Positions 27,555-37,475 of a stretch of 64,000 nt of DNA are shown here, piece by piece. Origin of the DNA: Planctomycetota bacterium (lineage in GTDB: Bacteria > Planctomycetota > Planctomycetia > Pirellulales > Pirellulaceae); assembly GCA_963204915.1 (NCBI GenBank), contig CAUJHS010000090.1:186001-250000 (forward strand), in the 5' to 3' direction. The position numbers and the translations under genes were made by a program. Each line of letters starts with the position of its first letter. The stretch's first letter is position 1. The notes beneath the pieces are model-generated. The model was not told the origin of the DNA. It did no database searches and saw nothing but the letters and a program-made list of their open reading frames with translations.

Positions 27555-30386
27555 ATGGCGAAGAAGAACGCCGTGTGGGGTATCGACATCGGTCAATGTG
27601 CGCTGAAGGCGATTCGTTGCACATTGTCAGATGACGGCGAGACAATCGTCGCCGATGCATTCGACTACATCGAATATCCCAAACTCTTGACGCAACCCGA
27701 AGCGGACGCAGAAGAACTCATCCGTGAGGCGCTGCAGCAATTTCTGTCGCGCAACCCCACGAAGGGCGACAAGGTGGCGGTTTCGGTGGGCGGCCAAGCG
27801 GGTTTGGCTCGCTTTATCAAGCTTCCGCCCGTCGAGGTGAAAAAGATCCCCGACATCGTTAAATTCGAAGCCAAGCAACAAATCCCCTTCAAACTGGAAG
27901 AAGTGATTTGGGATTATCAGCAGCTTCCCGGCACGATTGTCGAAGAAGGCTTCGCCATGGAAGCGGAAGTTGGCTTGTTCGCCATGAAACGCGAACAGGT
28001 GTTCCGCGCCATCGCTCCCTACGAAAAGGCGGCCATTGATCTGGATGCCGTGCAACTGGCGCCGCTTTGCATCTACAACGCCGTGGCGCACGATATGTTG
28101 CCCATGGTCGAAGCGTATGACCCCGAAAACGCGCCCGAGTATGCGGTAATTCTGTCCATCGGCACCGAGACCACCGATTTGGTGATTACCAACGGCTACC
28201 GGGTCTGGCAACGCAGCATCCCCCTTGGAGGCAATCACTTCACCAAGCAATTGACGAAGGAGTTGAAACTCACCTTCGCCAAAGCGGAACATCTCAAACG
28301 CAACGCGCGCCAAGCGGAAGATCCCAAGTCTCTTTTCCAGGCCATGCGTCCGGTCTTTAACGATCTGGAGAAAGAAGTCCGTCGGTCGATCAACTTCTTC
28401 CGCAACAATGATCGCAACGCGCAATTGGGCAAGTTAGTCCTGTTGGGCAATACGACCAAGCTGCCAGGTTTGCCGCAGTACTTGGAAAAGAACCTCGAAA
28501 TGGAGGTAATTAAACCCGAAGCCTTTAACAAGCTTCAGGGATCCGAGGTTGTCGACTCGCCCGCATTCAAAGAAAACGTGCTTTCGTTCGCGGTGTGTTA
28601 TGGCTTGGCCCTCCAGGGCTTGGGCAAAGCAAAATTGGCCACCAATTTAGTGCCGCGCGAGTTACTGACAGCGCGCTTAATCAAAGAGAAGAAACCCTGG
28701 GCCGTGGCCGCCTTGTCGGTGTTGCTCCTGGGGCTCATGCTCAATTTCGTATTTCACTACTTGGCGTGGTCGACGGTCAAAAAAGATCGAAAGGTCGGCG
28801 ATGTCGATTGGGCGACAGCTATTAGCGCGGTCTCCCAAGTTCAGTCCACCGCATCGGGCTACGACAGCACCGATTCCAACCTGAAGCAAAAACTATCCTT
28901 GGTTGAGGCGATCGGCGAAGAGGTCATCGGCAATACCGACGGTCGCTTACTGTGGATTGAACTACTCCGAGCAATTAACACCGCCCTGCCGGTGGAGGAA
29001 AAGATCCCGCCCGGAGAGACGCCCGATCCGGAGAAGCTTCCCTTTGGCGAACGAAAAACGCTGTATATCACTTCAATCGAATCTCAATACTTTGAAGATT
29101 TGACGAAGTGGTTTACCGATCCTGTAAAACAGCGGTACTTGGAAAACACACGTGCTCCGGTGATGGCGAATGATGCCGCCACGGTGGCCCCCAGCACCGC
29201 CCCGGCCGCAACAGGGGCAACGGCCGACGCGGCCGCGGGAGGAGCAGCGACCGATCAAAGCGCCGCCGCGAGCGCTACGCCCGCGGACGCTGCGACCACG
29301 GGTGACTCCGCAACGCCAACTGCCGACGCAACCGCGGCGACAGGCGGCACGACGACGGGCGCCGCAACGACGACGACTGCACCAAGCACGGACGCCGCCG
29401 CCGCTGAGCTGAAAGGTCCAGAAGGCGCCGGCTGGGTCATTGAGCTAAAAGGCTATCACTTTTACAACCTGAACCGCGAAACGGAAGGCTCGAAGCACCT
29501 GCGCCGCACTTTAATTCGTCAATTGGAAAACGCCACTGTCTGGCTGCCGCCGGGTCCCAATCAACCGCCAATTCCCTGGACCATGGCGGAGCTGGGCATC
29601 ATGTTTCCCATTATCGCGCAGGATACGCCCATTGATCGTAAGCACCGTATTCCCAATCCTGCCGCCCAAGGAGTAGGTCCGGGTGGCGCGACCACAGGGT
29701 ATGGCTATGGCGCCGCGGGCGAAGGCTACGGCGCCTCGATGGGATTTGGCCAAGGTTCCGGAGCATTCGGAGGCGCAGCGCCGATGCCGCGTGCGAGCGC
29801 CACCGGAGCAAAGAGCACTGACGAGAAAAAGAAAGACGCTACGCCCCTCCCCCCGAAAGACTTTGCCGCTCCAAAGTACTCCTTTGTCGTGCAGTTCGCA
29901 TGGCAAGAAAAGAAGTTGAGTGAACGGCTTGAGATTCGGCGTCAAAAGGCGCGGGAAGCTGCCGAAGCCGCAGCGCAAGCATCAGGCGGCGCGGAGCCGG
30001 CGGATAACGCTCCAGCCGACGTGGCTGCTCCCGGTGATGCATCTGCTCCTGCGGAGGGCGCCGCACCGGCAGAAAACGTCGTTCCGGCAGCGGGTGAAAA
30101 TGCTGCCCCCGACGTGGCGGCGCCTCCTGTCAATGGCCAGGCCCCGCCTGCCAATGCCGCAGAACCTCCTGGCGCGATTGCGCCGCCGAATGGCGCTGTT
30201 CCGCCCGAGCCTGCAGGTCCTCCCGCGGCTGCGATACCGCCGGGTGGTCCAGAAGCGGCGCCTCCAGCTAATGGAGGGCCCCCCGCCCCGGCTGGGGCGC
30301 CACCGGTTAACGTTCCGCCAGACAATGCCGCTCCCGGTCCGGCGCCCGCAGCGAGTGGCGAGCCTCCCGAGGCGCCTCCAGGTTAA
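27555..30386 (+). CDS. pilM: PilM-like actin-fold protein fused to a membrane and low-complexity extension
   Basis: 943 aa. Residues 1-360 are a PilM/FtsA-like ATPase domain: WGIDIGQCALKAI, VSVGGQAGLARFIKLPPVE, QIPFKLEEVIWDYQ, ILSIGTETTDLVI, GGNHFTKQLTKEL, and LLGNTTKLPGLPQYLE. PilM in type IV pilus systems sits on the inner membrane and binds PilN. Here the chain continues through one membrane helix (about 380-400, AALSVLLLGLMLNFVFHYLAW) and a PilN-like segment, an Ala/Thr-rich linker, a short conserved-looking block (ELKGYHFYNLN), a Gly/Tyr-rich stretch and a Pro/Ala-rich tail of about 150 residues. So PilM and PilN roles may be fused. GAGG lies 7 bases before the ATG. Confidence 0.82.
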   Translation: MAKKNAVWGIDIGQCALKAIRCTLSDDGETIVADAFDYIEYPKLLTQPEADAEELIREALQQFLSRNPTKGDKVAVSVGGQAGLARFIKLPPVEVKKIPDIVKFEAKQQIPFKLEEVIWDYQQLPGTIVEEGFAMEAEVGLFAMKREQVFRAIAPYEKAAIDLDAVQLAPLCIYNAVAHDMLPMVEAYDPENAPEYAVILSIGTETTDLVITNGYRVWQRSIPLGGNHFTKQLTKELKLTFAKAEHLKRNARQAEDPKSLFQAMRPVFNDLEKEVRRSINFFRNNDRNAQLGKLVLLGNTTKLPGLPQYLEKNLEMEVIKPEAFNKLQGSEVVDSPAFKENVLSFAVCYGLALQGLGKAKLATNLVPRELLTARLIKEKKPWAVAALSVLLLGLMLNFVFHYLAWSTVKKDRKVGDVDWATAISAVSQVQSTASGYDSTDSNLKQKLSLVEAIGEEVIGNTDGRLLWIELLRAINTALPVEEKIPPGETPDPEKLPFGERKTLYITSIESQYFEDLTKWFTDPVKQRYLENTRAPVMANDAATVAPSTAPAATGATADAAAGGAATDQSAAASATPADAATTGDSATPTADATAATGGTTTGAATTTTAPSTDAAAAELKGPEGAGWVIELKGYHFYNLNRETEGSKHLRRTLIRQLENATVWLPPGPNQPPIPWTMAELGIMFPIIAQDTPIDRKHRIPNPAAQGVGPGGATTGYGYGAAGEGYGASMGFGQGSGAFGGAAPMPRASATGAKSTDEKKKDATPLPPKDFAAPKYSFVVQFAWQEKKLSERLEIRRQKAREAAEAAAQASGGAEPADNAPADVAAPGDASAPAEGAAPAENVVPAAGENAAPDVAAPPVNGQAPPANAAEPPGAIAPPNGAVPPEPAGPPAAAIPPGGPEAAPPANGGPPAPAGAPPVNVPPDNAAPGPAPAASGEPPEAPPG

Positions 30387-30542
30387 ATCGCCCAGTTAAT
30401 CGCTGGGTAGGTGAAACGCGTTTCGCACCAAAACATCCAGCAAACAACGAAATCTTGACGCCGTACCAAAACAGATACGGCGTGCGTTACGCAAAACATC
30501 AAAAGGCATCACGAGCAAGACGCCAGACTGAGGTCGGCCACT

Positions 30543-32243
30543 ATGGACCAAATCAAAACTGCACTAACCCAAGTTAAGAAGTTCCATTTCTGGATACTCT
30601 GCGGCGTGATCGCCGTCGTGGGCCTCGGAAGTTGGTATATGACCCAGGCCAGTCTTAACAAAGAATTTGAGACCAACAAGACGGAGATCGAGGGGAGTTT
30701 CAGCAGCGCTACGGCGCTGAACTCCAAAGTTAATCCGCCGAACCCCTCGGTACACCAGGCAATGGAGCTTCGCATTGGCGATCTTCAAAAGGATGTCATG
30801 CAGGTTTGGCAGTCCCAGTACGATCATCAAAAGAACACCACATTAATTTGGCCGCAAGAGTTGACCACGAACTTCCTGCGCGCGGTGGAGCCGCTTCGTC
30901 CGATCGAGGAAAAAGTGCCTTACCCCACTCCGCCGGAACAAGAAATTGCACGCGACTTACGGGCGGAGTATTCAAACTACGTCGAAATGGAGCTTCCTAA
31001 ACTTGCCGAGGTTATTGGCGCGCAATGGCGAGCCACTGCCGGGGCAGCTGGGGGGAGCGGTGGTTACGGCGCCTATGGCTCGGAGGGCGCGGGCTACGGC
31101 TCCGAAGCGACCATGGGTTATGGCGCATCGGGTTCCGCGTCGGCCGGATACGGCGCCGCGTCCTACGGTGCGTCCAGCGGCGCGGGGGGATACGGTCCCG
31201 AAGGGGCAGGAACCCCCATGAAAGAGCCCGTCGTCGATTGGAGTACGGGCGACCAGTCGCAACTCATGGGGCGTTTTAGCTGGCCCGGCGGCGCGCCAAC
31301 CACATTGCAATTGCTTTATGCACAAGAAGATCTCTGGGTGTTGAAGAACATCATGGAGATCATCAAAAATACCAATGACGGCGCGACGGAACGGCATAAA
31401 GCGTACATCAAAAAGATTGACTCCATCCAAATCGGACGCGCGGCAACCGGCCGAACGGGACAAATCACTCCTGTGGTTGCCGCCTCCGCCCAAGCTGGCT
31501 ACGGCGCCGAAGGCATGTACCCAAGTTATGGCGCAGGAGGGAGCAGTGGCTCGGCCGAAGGTTCGGGCGGCGTACCCAGCAGCGAGACGATGGGCGAAAC
31601 CGGATCGAGCTACGGCAGTACGGAAGGCGGGTCAGGTTACGGAATGACGGGCGGCGGCAGCGCCGATCCCGCCGAACGACGGTATGTCGACAAGGATTAC
31701 AAACCACTTACCGGCGAAAAACTACGTTCTGATGTAACTTCAAGCGCCGCTGAGGTTTATCTCGCGGTAGCCAAACGTATGCCTGTCCGCCTTGTATGCC
31801 AAATTGACCAGCGAAAGGTACACAAACTTCTCGCGGAATGCGGCAACTCGCCTCTGACGGTTGAAGTACGACAAGTTCGAATTGGCGGCAACGCAGGCAA
31901 GGGCGGCGCTTCAGGTGGATATGGCGGTTCCACGGGGGGAATGAGCACGTTTGCAGGATCATCGTCGGAAGCGTCGTATGGTGGAACGTCCATGGGCGGA
32001 ATGACTATGGGAAGTTATGGAAGCGAAGGCGACAGCGCCTCGGCTGGATATGGGTCCAGTGGATATGGCGGAGCCACCCAATCGGGCGCAAACACGAATG
32101 ACATAACCGTGGAGATTTACGGAATCGTGTACATATATAATCCTGTCAATCGAAAGGCGTTAGGGTTACCAGAAGGTGAAGATCCCTCGGCCGGCGCGGA
32201 AGCCGTCACTGCTGATGCTGCGGCCAGCAGGTCGCCAAGTTAA
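30543..32243 (+). CDS. Single-pass envelope protein with Gly/Tyr/Ser-rich repeats
   Basis: 566 aa. A short cytoplasmic N-terminus, one membrane helix at about 15-34 (FWILCGVIAVVGLGSWYM), then a helical region to about 160. Three Gly/Tyr/Ser-rich tracts (about 165-225, 315-385 and 450-520) separate short folded segments; the middle one contains QLLYAQEDLWVLKNIMEII. The topology, with a short N-tail and one helix, resembles PilN/PilO, which follow pilM in pilus operons. That is an inference from position and topology; I see no clear PilN or PilO sequence match. 156 bases after pilM. Confidence 0.7.
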   Translation: MDQIKTALTQVKKFHFWILCGVIAVVGLGSWYMTQASLNKEFETNKTEIEGSFSSATALNSKVNPPNPSVHQAMELRIGDLQKDVMQVWQSQYDHQKNTTLIWPQELTTNFLRAVEPLRPIEEKVPYPTPPEQEIARDLRAEYSNYVEMELPKLAEVIGAQWRATAGAAGGSGGYGAYGSEGAGYGSEATMGYGASGSASAGYGAASYGASSGAGGYGPEGAGTPMKEPVVDWSTGDQSQLMGRFSWPGGAPTTLQLLYAQEDLWVLKNIMEIIKNTNDGATERHKAYIKKIDSIQIGRAATGRTGQITPVVAASAQAGYGAEGMYPSYGAGGSSGSAEGSGGVPSSETMGETGSSYGSTEGGSGYGMTGGGSADPAERRYVDKDYKPLTGEKLRSDVTSSAAEVYLAVAKRMPVRLVCQIDQRKVHKLLAECGNSPLTVEVRQVRIGGNAGKGGASGGYGGSTGGMSTFAGSSSEASYGGTSMGGMTMGSYGSEGDSASAGYGSSGYGGATQSGANTNDITVEIYGIVYIYNPVNRKALGLPEGEDPSAGAEAVTADAAASRSPS

Positions 32244-32396
32244 CGCGCTACGAAGCCGCCGCTAGGTCGACGAAAGATTCCCTGAGATCACTGTCACATC
32301 GTTCACCGCCACGTTCCGATTCCCGTCGGTTCGGTCGGTTGACACGCCGCTTGATTCGAAAATTTATTGCTGTAGCTTCCAGGAGAAGCGAGGGTC

Positions 32397-35024
32397 ATGG
32401 CCAAAAAAGCAAAGCTGAATTACGGCAAGGCGGACGACCATAACTTTTTCGCCAAACATGTCGAGAAGTTGATTTTGGCCGCCGTGGGGCTCATCGTAGC
32501 CTTCTTTGTCTACTCGGGTTTTAGTATTGAAGGGCTCGATTCGTCGAAAACGCCCGACAATCTTCGGCAACAAGCCAATGGCGCCCGAGATAAGTTGGGC
32601 CGTACTCAATGGGATGATGTAAAAGATCAAGAGGACCGTGTTGTCCTGGACTTGACGCGGCGCCTCGAAACCAAGGGCACCAGCCTTGTGGCCACGGACC
32701 CCGTCGCCTATGCGTCCCATTTGGATTGGAACACGCGGTTGTTCAGCCAGAAAGGAAAACGAGCCGATCCGCCACTCCTTCCGCCCGAACAACTCGAAGT
32801 AGTAGCGGGCTACGGCCCCCTAGCCATGATGGGGAGCATGGCCAAAGACCAACTCATGACGATCGCCATGGCCGCCAAAAAAGCGGCCGACGAAGAAGCC
32901 AAGAAGAAAGCCGCCAAAAAGAAACCAGAAGAAGCTGGATATCCCGGTTATGGTTCGGGCTACGCTTCTTCGGGCGAAGCAGGAATGGAGGGCGGAGCAG
33001 GGTCATCGTATGGTGAAGGTTACGGAATGACCGCGGGTTATGGCGCAACCTCGTCGAGTGGTCCGCGCGCCACTCCAGAACAACTGGAAAATGTACCGGG
33101 CTATCGTCCGAATTCGGGCGGTGGTGGAGGTGGTTACGGCGGCATGTCCAGCGGAGCGGGGGGCGAATCGGCTTATATGGGCGGAAGCGGGGCCGAAGGT
33201 TCTGGATATGGTTACGGGGCCGGGTCGACCGAGGCGGCCAGTTCCGGAGCCGAAGGCTACGGCGCGGCCGGCTACGGAGCGGGGGGCTATGGCGGCGCCG
33301 CAACTGGGGTGATTCCCCAAGGAAAGTACTACATTGCCGTGAAGGCGCTTGTTCCGTACAAGGCGCAATGGTCCGAGTTCGAACACACGTTCCAGGACTC
33401 GTACGATTACAACATGGCGCGCGATATTCCTCAGTATTTTTATTATCAGGTCGAGCGCGTCGAAGTGGACGAGGCCGGCCAACCGATCGAGGGCGAGGTC
33501 AAAACTTGGACGCCCGATACGGCACAGTGGTATCAACGTAATTGGTACGCAGGAACGCCCGAACCAATCGTGGACCCCGCCTACTTTGATCGATTACTGA
33601 CCAACGCATGTCCGCCAATTATGATGCGCGACCTGGAGCCACTCCAGCTCCACTCCAAGACCCCTAAGCGCCAAATTCTCGCCCTAGCGCCAAAGAAGGC
33701 TCCGACAAAAACCGATGCCGCGCCTCCCGCCGCGACAGACGGTGAAATTGGCCCGCGTCCTCGTCCCGGTATGCAGTCACCCTACGCCGGAGCATCGGGT
33801 TATGGCAGTGGCGCCGCGGGCTACGGGGCGGCAGGGTACGGCGCCGCGGGGTACGGTGCGGCAGGTTATGGCGCCGGCGGTTATGAAGCCTCGGCTGGAT
33901 ATGGTGCGGAAGCGGCGTATGGCAGCAGCGGTTATGGCGAAGGCGCTTCGGGCGCAATGCCTGGATACGGAGCCGCGGGATACGGTGCTGGGGGCTACGG
34001 AGAGTCCGGCGCAGCATCCGGGTATGGCGAAAGCGGCTATGGGGCGGGATATGGATCCGAAGCCGGATACGGTTCGGGATCCGGCTCCGGTTATGGGATG
34101 GGCGGTTACGGCGCCGCCGGCCCGCGAATGGCTGGGCCTTCCGTCGATTACAAGCTGTTTCGGTTCTACGACTTCATGGTCGAGCCCGGCAAACAGTACA
34201 AATATCGCGTTAAGCTGTATTTGGTTGACCCGAACCACCCGCAAGATCCACGCATGGCGCCGCCCGTCGCGTATTTAGAGGATGACGTGATCACGCGAAT
34301 CAAAGCGGTGGACGCAAAGGACGCGGAGCAGTCGCAGACCACGGGCCAGCCGTCGCGCACCTATTGGTTAGAGACGGAATGGAGCGAGTGGAGCCAAGAA
34401 ACATCCATTCCTCCCCAGTACGACATCGTCGCCGGTCCAGTTACTCCGGAACGCACGACTTTGGTCGACCGCGAACGTGGTATTGAAGTGCCGGAACCGG
34501 GTAGCGAACCCGAGGCCAATGTATTGGCAATGGTTTGGGACCACGAAAAATCGGCCGACATTCCGGGACAACGTGCCTCGGTTCGCGGCTCGGTGCTCAA
34601 TTTCACCGCAAAAGCCAATGTCTTGCATCCTGTGAGTTTGCAGGTTCTTCCTTTACCCGACTACAAGTTTGCTACGGATGTCATGATTTTGGACATTCGT
34701 GGAGGGACACCCTTGCCTACAACCCTACCGGCGGCGGAACGTGCGGAGATCTCGCATAACGCGCCAGGAGAGGTGTTGGTCATCGAAGCTTCGGGAAAAA
34801 TGGTCGTGCAAAATGAGCTAGATGACATCCTGACCTATAACAACAACATCTTTAAGGAGCCTGAAAAACCGAAAACGCCAAGTCCGGAAGAAGGGGCCTA
34901 CCCAGGTTACGGCGGCGAAGCCGGCGCTCCTGGATATGGCAGCGGCTATCCTGGTTACGGCGGAGCTGGCGGCGGCGGGCGCCCTCGTCGGGGACGCGGT
35001 GGAAGTAGTAGCAGCGGCTCCTAA
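32397..35024 (+). CDS. Large single-pass envelope protein with Tyr/Gly-rich repeats
   Basis: 875 aa. Basic N-terminus, membrane helix at about 24-44 (LILAAVGLIVAFFVYSGF), charged Lys-rich helix near 160-178, and two long Tyr/Gly/Ala tracts (about 180-300 and 462-578), the second with tandem AAGYG units. Folded segments lie between and after them (KYYIAVKALVPYKAQW; DYKLFRFYDFMVEPGKQYKYRVKLYLVDPNHP), the latter fitting a beta-domain. The C-terminus is again Gly/Tyr-rich and ends in RRGRGGSSSSGS. A strong ribosome site (GGAG) precedes the ATG. It is third in the pilM cluster. Function unknown; it may take the PilO/PilP place. Confidence 0.72.
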   Translation: MAKKAKLNYGKADDHNFFAKHVEKLILAAVGLIVAFFVYSGFSIEGLDSSKTPDNLRQQANGARDKLGRTQWDDVKDQEDRVVLDLTRRLETKGTSLVATDPVAYASHLDWNTRLFSQKGKRADPPLLPPEQLEVVAGYGPLAMMGSMAKDQLMTIAMAAKKAADEEAKKKAAKKKPEEAGYPGYGSGYASSGEAGMEGGAGSSYGEGYGMTAGYGATSSSGPRATPEQLENVPGYRPNSGGGGGGYGGMSSGAGGESAYMGGSGAEGSGYGYGAGSTEAASSGAEGYGAAGYGAGGYGGAATGVIPQGKYYIAVKALVPYKAQWSEFEHTFQDSYDYNMARDIPQYFYYQVERVEVDEAGQPIEGEVKTWTPDTAQWYQRNWYAGTPEPIVDPAYFDRLLTNACPPIMMRDLEPLQLHSKTPKRQILALAPKKAPTKTDAAPPAATDGEIGPRPRPGMQSPYAGASGYGSGAAGYGAAGYGAAGYGAAGYGAGGYEASAGYGAEAAYGSSGYGEGASGAMPGYGAAGYGAGGYGESGAASGYGESGYGAGYGSEAGYGSGSGSGYGMGGYGAAGPRMAGPSVDYKLFRFYDFMVEPGKQYKYRVKLYLVDPNHPQDPRMAPPVAYLEDDVITRIKAVDAKDAEQSQTTGQPSRTYWLETEWSEWSQETSIPPQYDIVAGPVTPERTTLVDRERGIEVPEPGSEPEANVLAMVWDHEKSADIPGQRASVRGSVLNFTAKANVLHPVSLQVLPLPDYKFATDVMILDIRGGTPLPTTLPAAERAEISHNAPGEVLVIEASGKMVVQNELDDILTYNNNIFKEPEKPKTPSPEEGAYPGYGGEAGAPGYGSGYPGYGGAGGGGRPRRGRGGSSSSGS
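33780..34131 (+). repeat. Tandem Tyr/Gly/Ala-coding repeats
   Basis: In-frame repeats within the 875-aa protein. The first part (33799-33876) repeats a 15-base unit encoding AAGYG; later units vary (GYGAGGYGES, SGYGESGYG). The third-base variation between copies suggests selection on protein sequence rather than recent slippage. Confidence 0.8.
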
Positions 35025-35631
35025 TGAGCTTACGCCACCCACGGAGATGCTATTCGCACATCGTGTTATCACAATCATGTTGGTGAGGGACCTTCCGCAG
35101 ACCGACAACGTCTGCGGTCGATTGACGCTTATTGAAGTGTTGCGTTTGCGGCCCACCATCTTCTTGTAGCGTTCTTGGCTCTTGACCGAAAACGTTTTCA
35201 GCTCCGCCGTGAGGGCGGGCGTTGATGCGCTGAACGATGGCGCAGTTCACGGACGTGTCGGCATGCGTACGGAACTTTTTTCAGGCGACTCGTAAAGTTT
35301 TGGACTCAAAGACTTTCTTTGGCGAGTCCGTCATACCAGATTCGACACGTTCCCCGGCACTCATTCTGTCACGCGTGGACGGACGCTTCGCGCCGCCTTC
35401 AACAGACCAACGTGGTTTACGCAGCCCAATTCATTTATGGCCGGCGCGTGTTCGGCGCATCTCCACAATTCATTAGGAAAGGTCTTGAGGCGGCTCGAGG
35501 TAGCTTCTGCCGCACGGAGCACCCCCCCCCGAGAACTTTCCCGCCCGCTTGCTTGTCTAAAAGCGGATAGGACAATAGGCGTCTCTGGCGCCAATTCGTC
35601 CATGTGACATCCCTGCGAGTAACTCACCTCC
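35025..35631. other. Long intergenic region before hscC
   Basis: 607 bases without a credible gene; short frames here overlap and have no protein-like composition. A hairpin at 35095-35117 is listed separately, and a C-run (35522-35530) lies near the end. It probably includes the hscC promoter, which I cannot place. Confidence 0.5.
35095..35117 (+). terminator. Possible terminator hairpin after the pilM cluster
   Basis: CCGCAGAC (35095-35102) pairs with GTCTGCGG (35110-35117), 7-base loop. No T tract follows, so it could equally be an RNA stabilising hairpin. Confidence 0.35.
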
Positions 35632-37383
35632 ATGATTCTTGGAATCGATCTCGGGACGACCAACTCGGTGGCCGCAGTAATGCGCGGATCGCACCCCGAG
35701 CTAATCCCTAATGCTCTTGGCGAGACGCTTACGCCTTCTGTGGTCGGAATGGACCTGCAAGGCGACTTGCTTGTAGGCCGTTCCGCTTGCGAATTTCAGG
35801 TTTTGCATCCCGAACGGTGCGCGTCTGCGTTCAAGCGATACATGGGAACCGATTGGACGACCAATCTCGTCGGACAGCGATTTACTCCGGAACAACTTTC
35901 CAGTTTGATTCTGAAGTCGCTCAAGGAAGACGCGGAAGCCTATCTCAGGACTCCAATCCATCGCGCTGTCATCACCGTTCCGGCGTACTTCAACGACCTC
36001 CAGCGTAAGGCGACCATCCGTGCTGGAAAGATGGCGGGCCTCACGGTCGAGCGAATTATTAATGAGCCCACTGCCGCGGCGATCGCCTATGGTCTGCACG
36101 AATCCCAATCAGAAAAGATCGTGGTCGTATTTGACCTGGGAGGCGGCACGTTCGACGTTTCCGTTGTCGAAATGTTCGAAGGCGCTGTCGAAGTTCGCGC
36201 CTCTTCCGGTGAATTGTGGCTTGGCGGCGAAGACTTCACCAAGACTCTCGCAGCGCGAGTTCTTGAGTCTCAAGGCTTGATGTTCGAACGGGCCGAACTT
36301 GAAACGCCAGCGTTGGTTTCCCGGGTCCTTCAGCAGTGCGAAAAAGCAAAGAAACTGCTTTCGCGTCAAGACGCGGCCACAGTGATCGTTCCCGATCGAC
36401 AAGGAGAAGTTCATGAGGGGTCGGCGCGAATCGAAATCACGAGAGAGCAATTCCGAAAATGGACAGAACATATTCTCGCCCGCATTGAATTGCCAATTCG
36501 ACGCGGTCTTGGCGATGCGGGTCTTAAGCGTTCAGACGTCCATGAAGTGATTCTCGTCGGAGGCGCCACGCGCATGCCGGCCGTCATCGACGCGGTAACG
36601 CAGATTTTCCGGCTGTCTCCGCACAGCCGATTGAACCCGGATGAGGTCGTCGCGTTGGGCGCGGCGGTGCAAGCCGGCTTGATCGCACAACATCAAAGTG
36701 TGAACGACATGGTCGTAACGGACGTTTGTCCATTTACCTTGGGCGTCGAAGTCAGCCGGCGCGTTGGCATGGAGGTGCGCAATGGGTATTTTCTCCCGGT
36801 CATTAATCGGAATACCACGATCCCCGTCAGCCGTGTCGACCGCGTATCAACCATGTACGCCAATCAAACGGAAATTAAAATCAAGGTTTATCAGGGCGAG
36901 AGCCGGCGCACAAAAGATAATCTTCTGCTGGGCGAGTTCGCCGTGAAAGGAATTCCGCGCGGCCCCGCAGGTCAGGAGGTTGATTTGCGTCTCACCTACG
37001 ATCTCAACGGTGTGCTTGAGGTGGAGGCAACCGTCGTAAACACGCAAAAGAAAACCGGCCTAGTGATCGCGAAACATGCACAAGGACTGAACGAAGACGA
37101 AATCGCTCAGGCCATACAAGCAATGCAACACCTTAAAACGCATCCTCGCGAAGAGACCGTCAATCGGTTCCTGTTAAAGCGTGCGGAACGCGTCTATCGT
37201 GAATTGCCGCTCATGGAGCGCGAGCGTCTTGCCGACCTGATGGACGGATTCGAAGCCGCCCTGGAAATGCGCGAAGACGAAGACGTGTTAAATCGTTTTC
37301 GCTTGGAAATCGAGGTCTTTCTAAATCAGTACGAAGAAGGCTTCCAGAACGATGTTGAGGATTCAGCCGACGACGAATGGTGA
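35632..37383 (+). CDS. hscC: Hsp70-family chaperone, HscC type
   Basis: 583 aa. ATPase domain: GIDLGTTNSVAAV, ITVPAYFNDLQRKAT, INEPTAAAIAYGLH, VVFDLGGGTFDVSVVE, and ILVGGATRMP. It follows E. coli HscC more closely than DnaK: SSLILKSLKEDAEAYLRTPI, TDVCPFTLGVEVSR, INRNTTIPVSRV, and a short C-terminal part without the DnaK lid tail. In E. coli HscC works with DjlB/DjlC J proteins; a DjlC-like J protein is encoded two genes downstream. The stop overlaps the next gene's possible start at 37377. Confidence 0.9.
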   Translation: MILGIDLGTTNSVAAVMRGSHPELIPNALGETLTPSVVGMDLQGDLLVGRSACEFQVLHPERCASAFKRYMGTDWTTNLVGQRFTPEQLSSLILKSLKEDAEAYLRTPIHRAVITVPAYFNDLQRKATIRAGKMAGLTVERIINEPTAAAIAYGLHESQSEKIVVVFDLGGGTFDVSVVEMFEGAVEVRASSGELWLGGEDFTKTLAARVLESQGLMFERAELETPALVSRVLQQCEKAKKLLSRQDAATVIVPDRQGEVHEGSARIEITREQFRKWTEHILARIELPIRRGLGDAGLKRSDVHEVILVGGATRMPAVIDAVTQIFRLSPHSRLNPDEVVALGAAVQAGLIAQHQSVNDMVVTDVCPFTLGVEVSRRVGMEVRNGYFLPVINRNTTIPVSRVDRVSTMYANQTEIKIKVYQGESRRTKDNLLLGEFAVKGIPRGPAGQEVDLRLTYDLNGVLEVEATVVNTQKKTGLVIAKHAQGLNEDEIAQAIQAMQHLKTHPREETVNRFLLKRAERVYRELPLMERERLADLMDGFEAALEMREDEDVLNRFRLEIEVFLNQYEEGFQNDVEDSADDEW

Positions 37384-37475
37384 TCGAAAGCCATTGCCGG
37401 GCTGTCACACTAGTCGACGAGTCACGCAATTCGGGTTTCAGCAATCGCATTATCAAAATTCGCCGGATGGGTTGC

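Noticed and set aside
27627-28424. 265-codon - strand frame
   Set aside because: It mirrors the PilM ATPase domain and lacks recognisable features.
33780-34131. Short direct repeats, considered as a CRISPR array
   Set aside because: The repeats are in frame, have a 15-base period without spacers and encode Tyr/Gly-rich protein.
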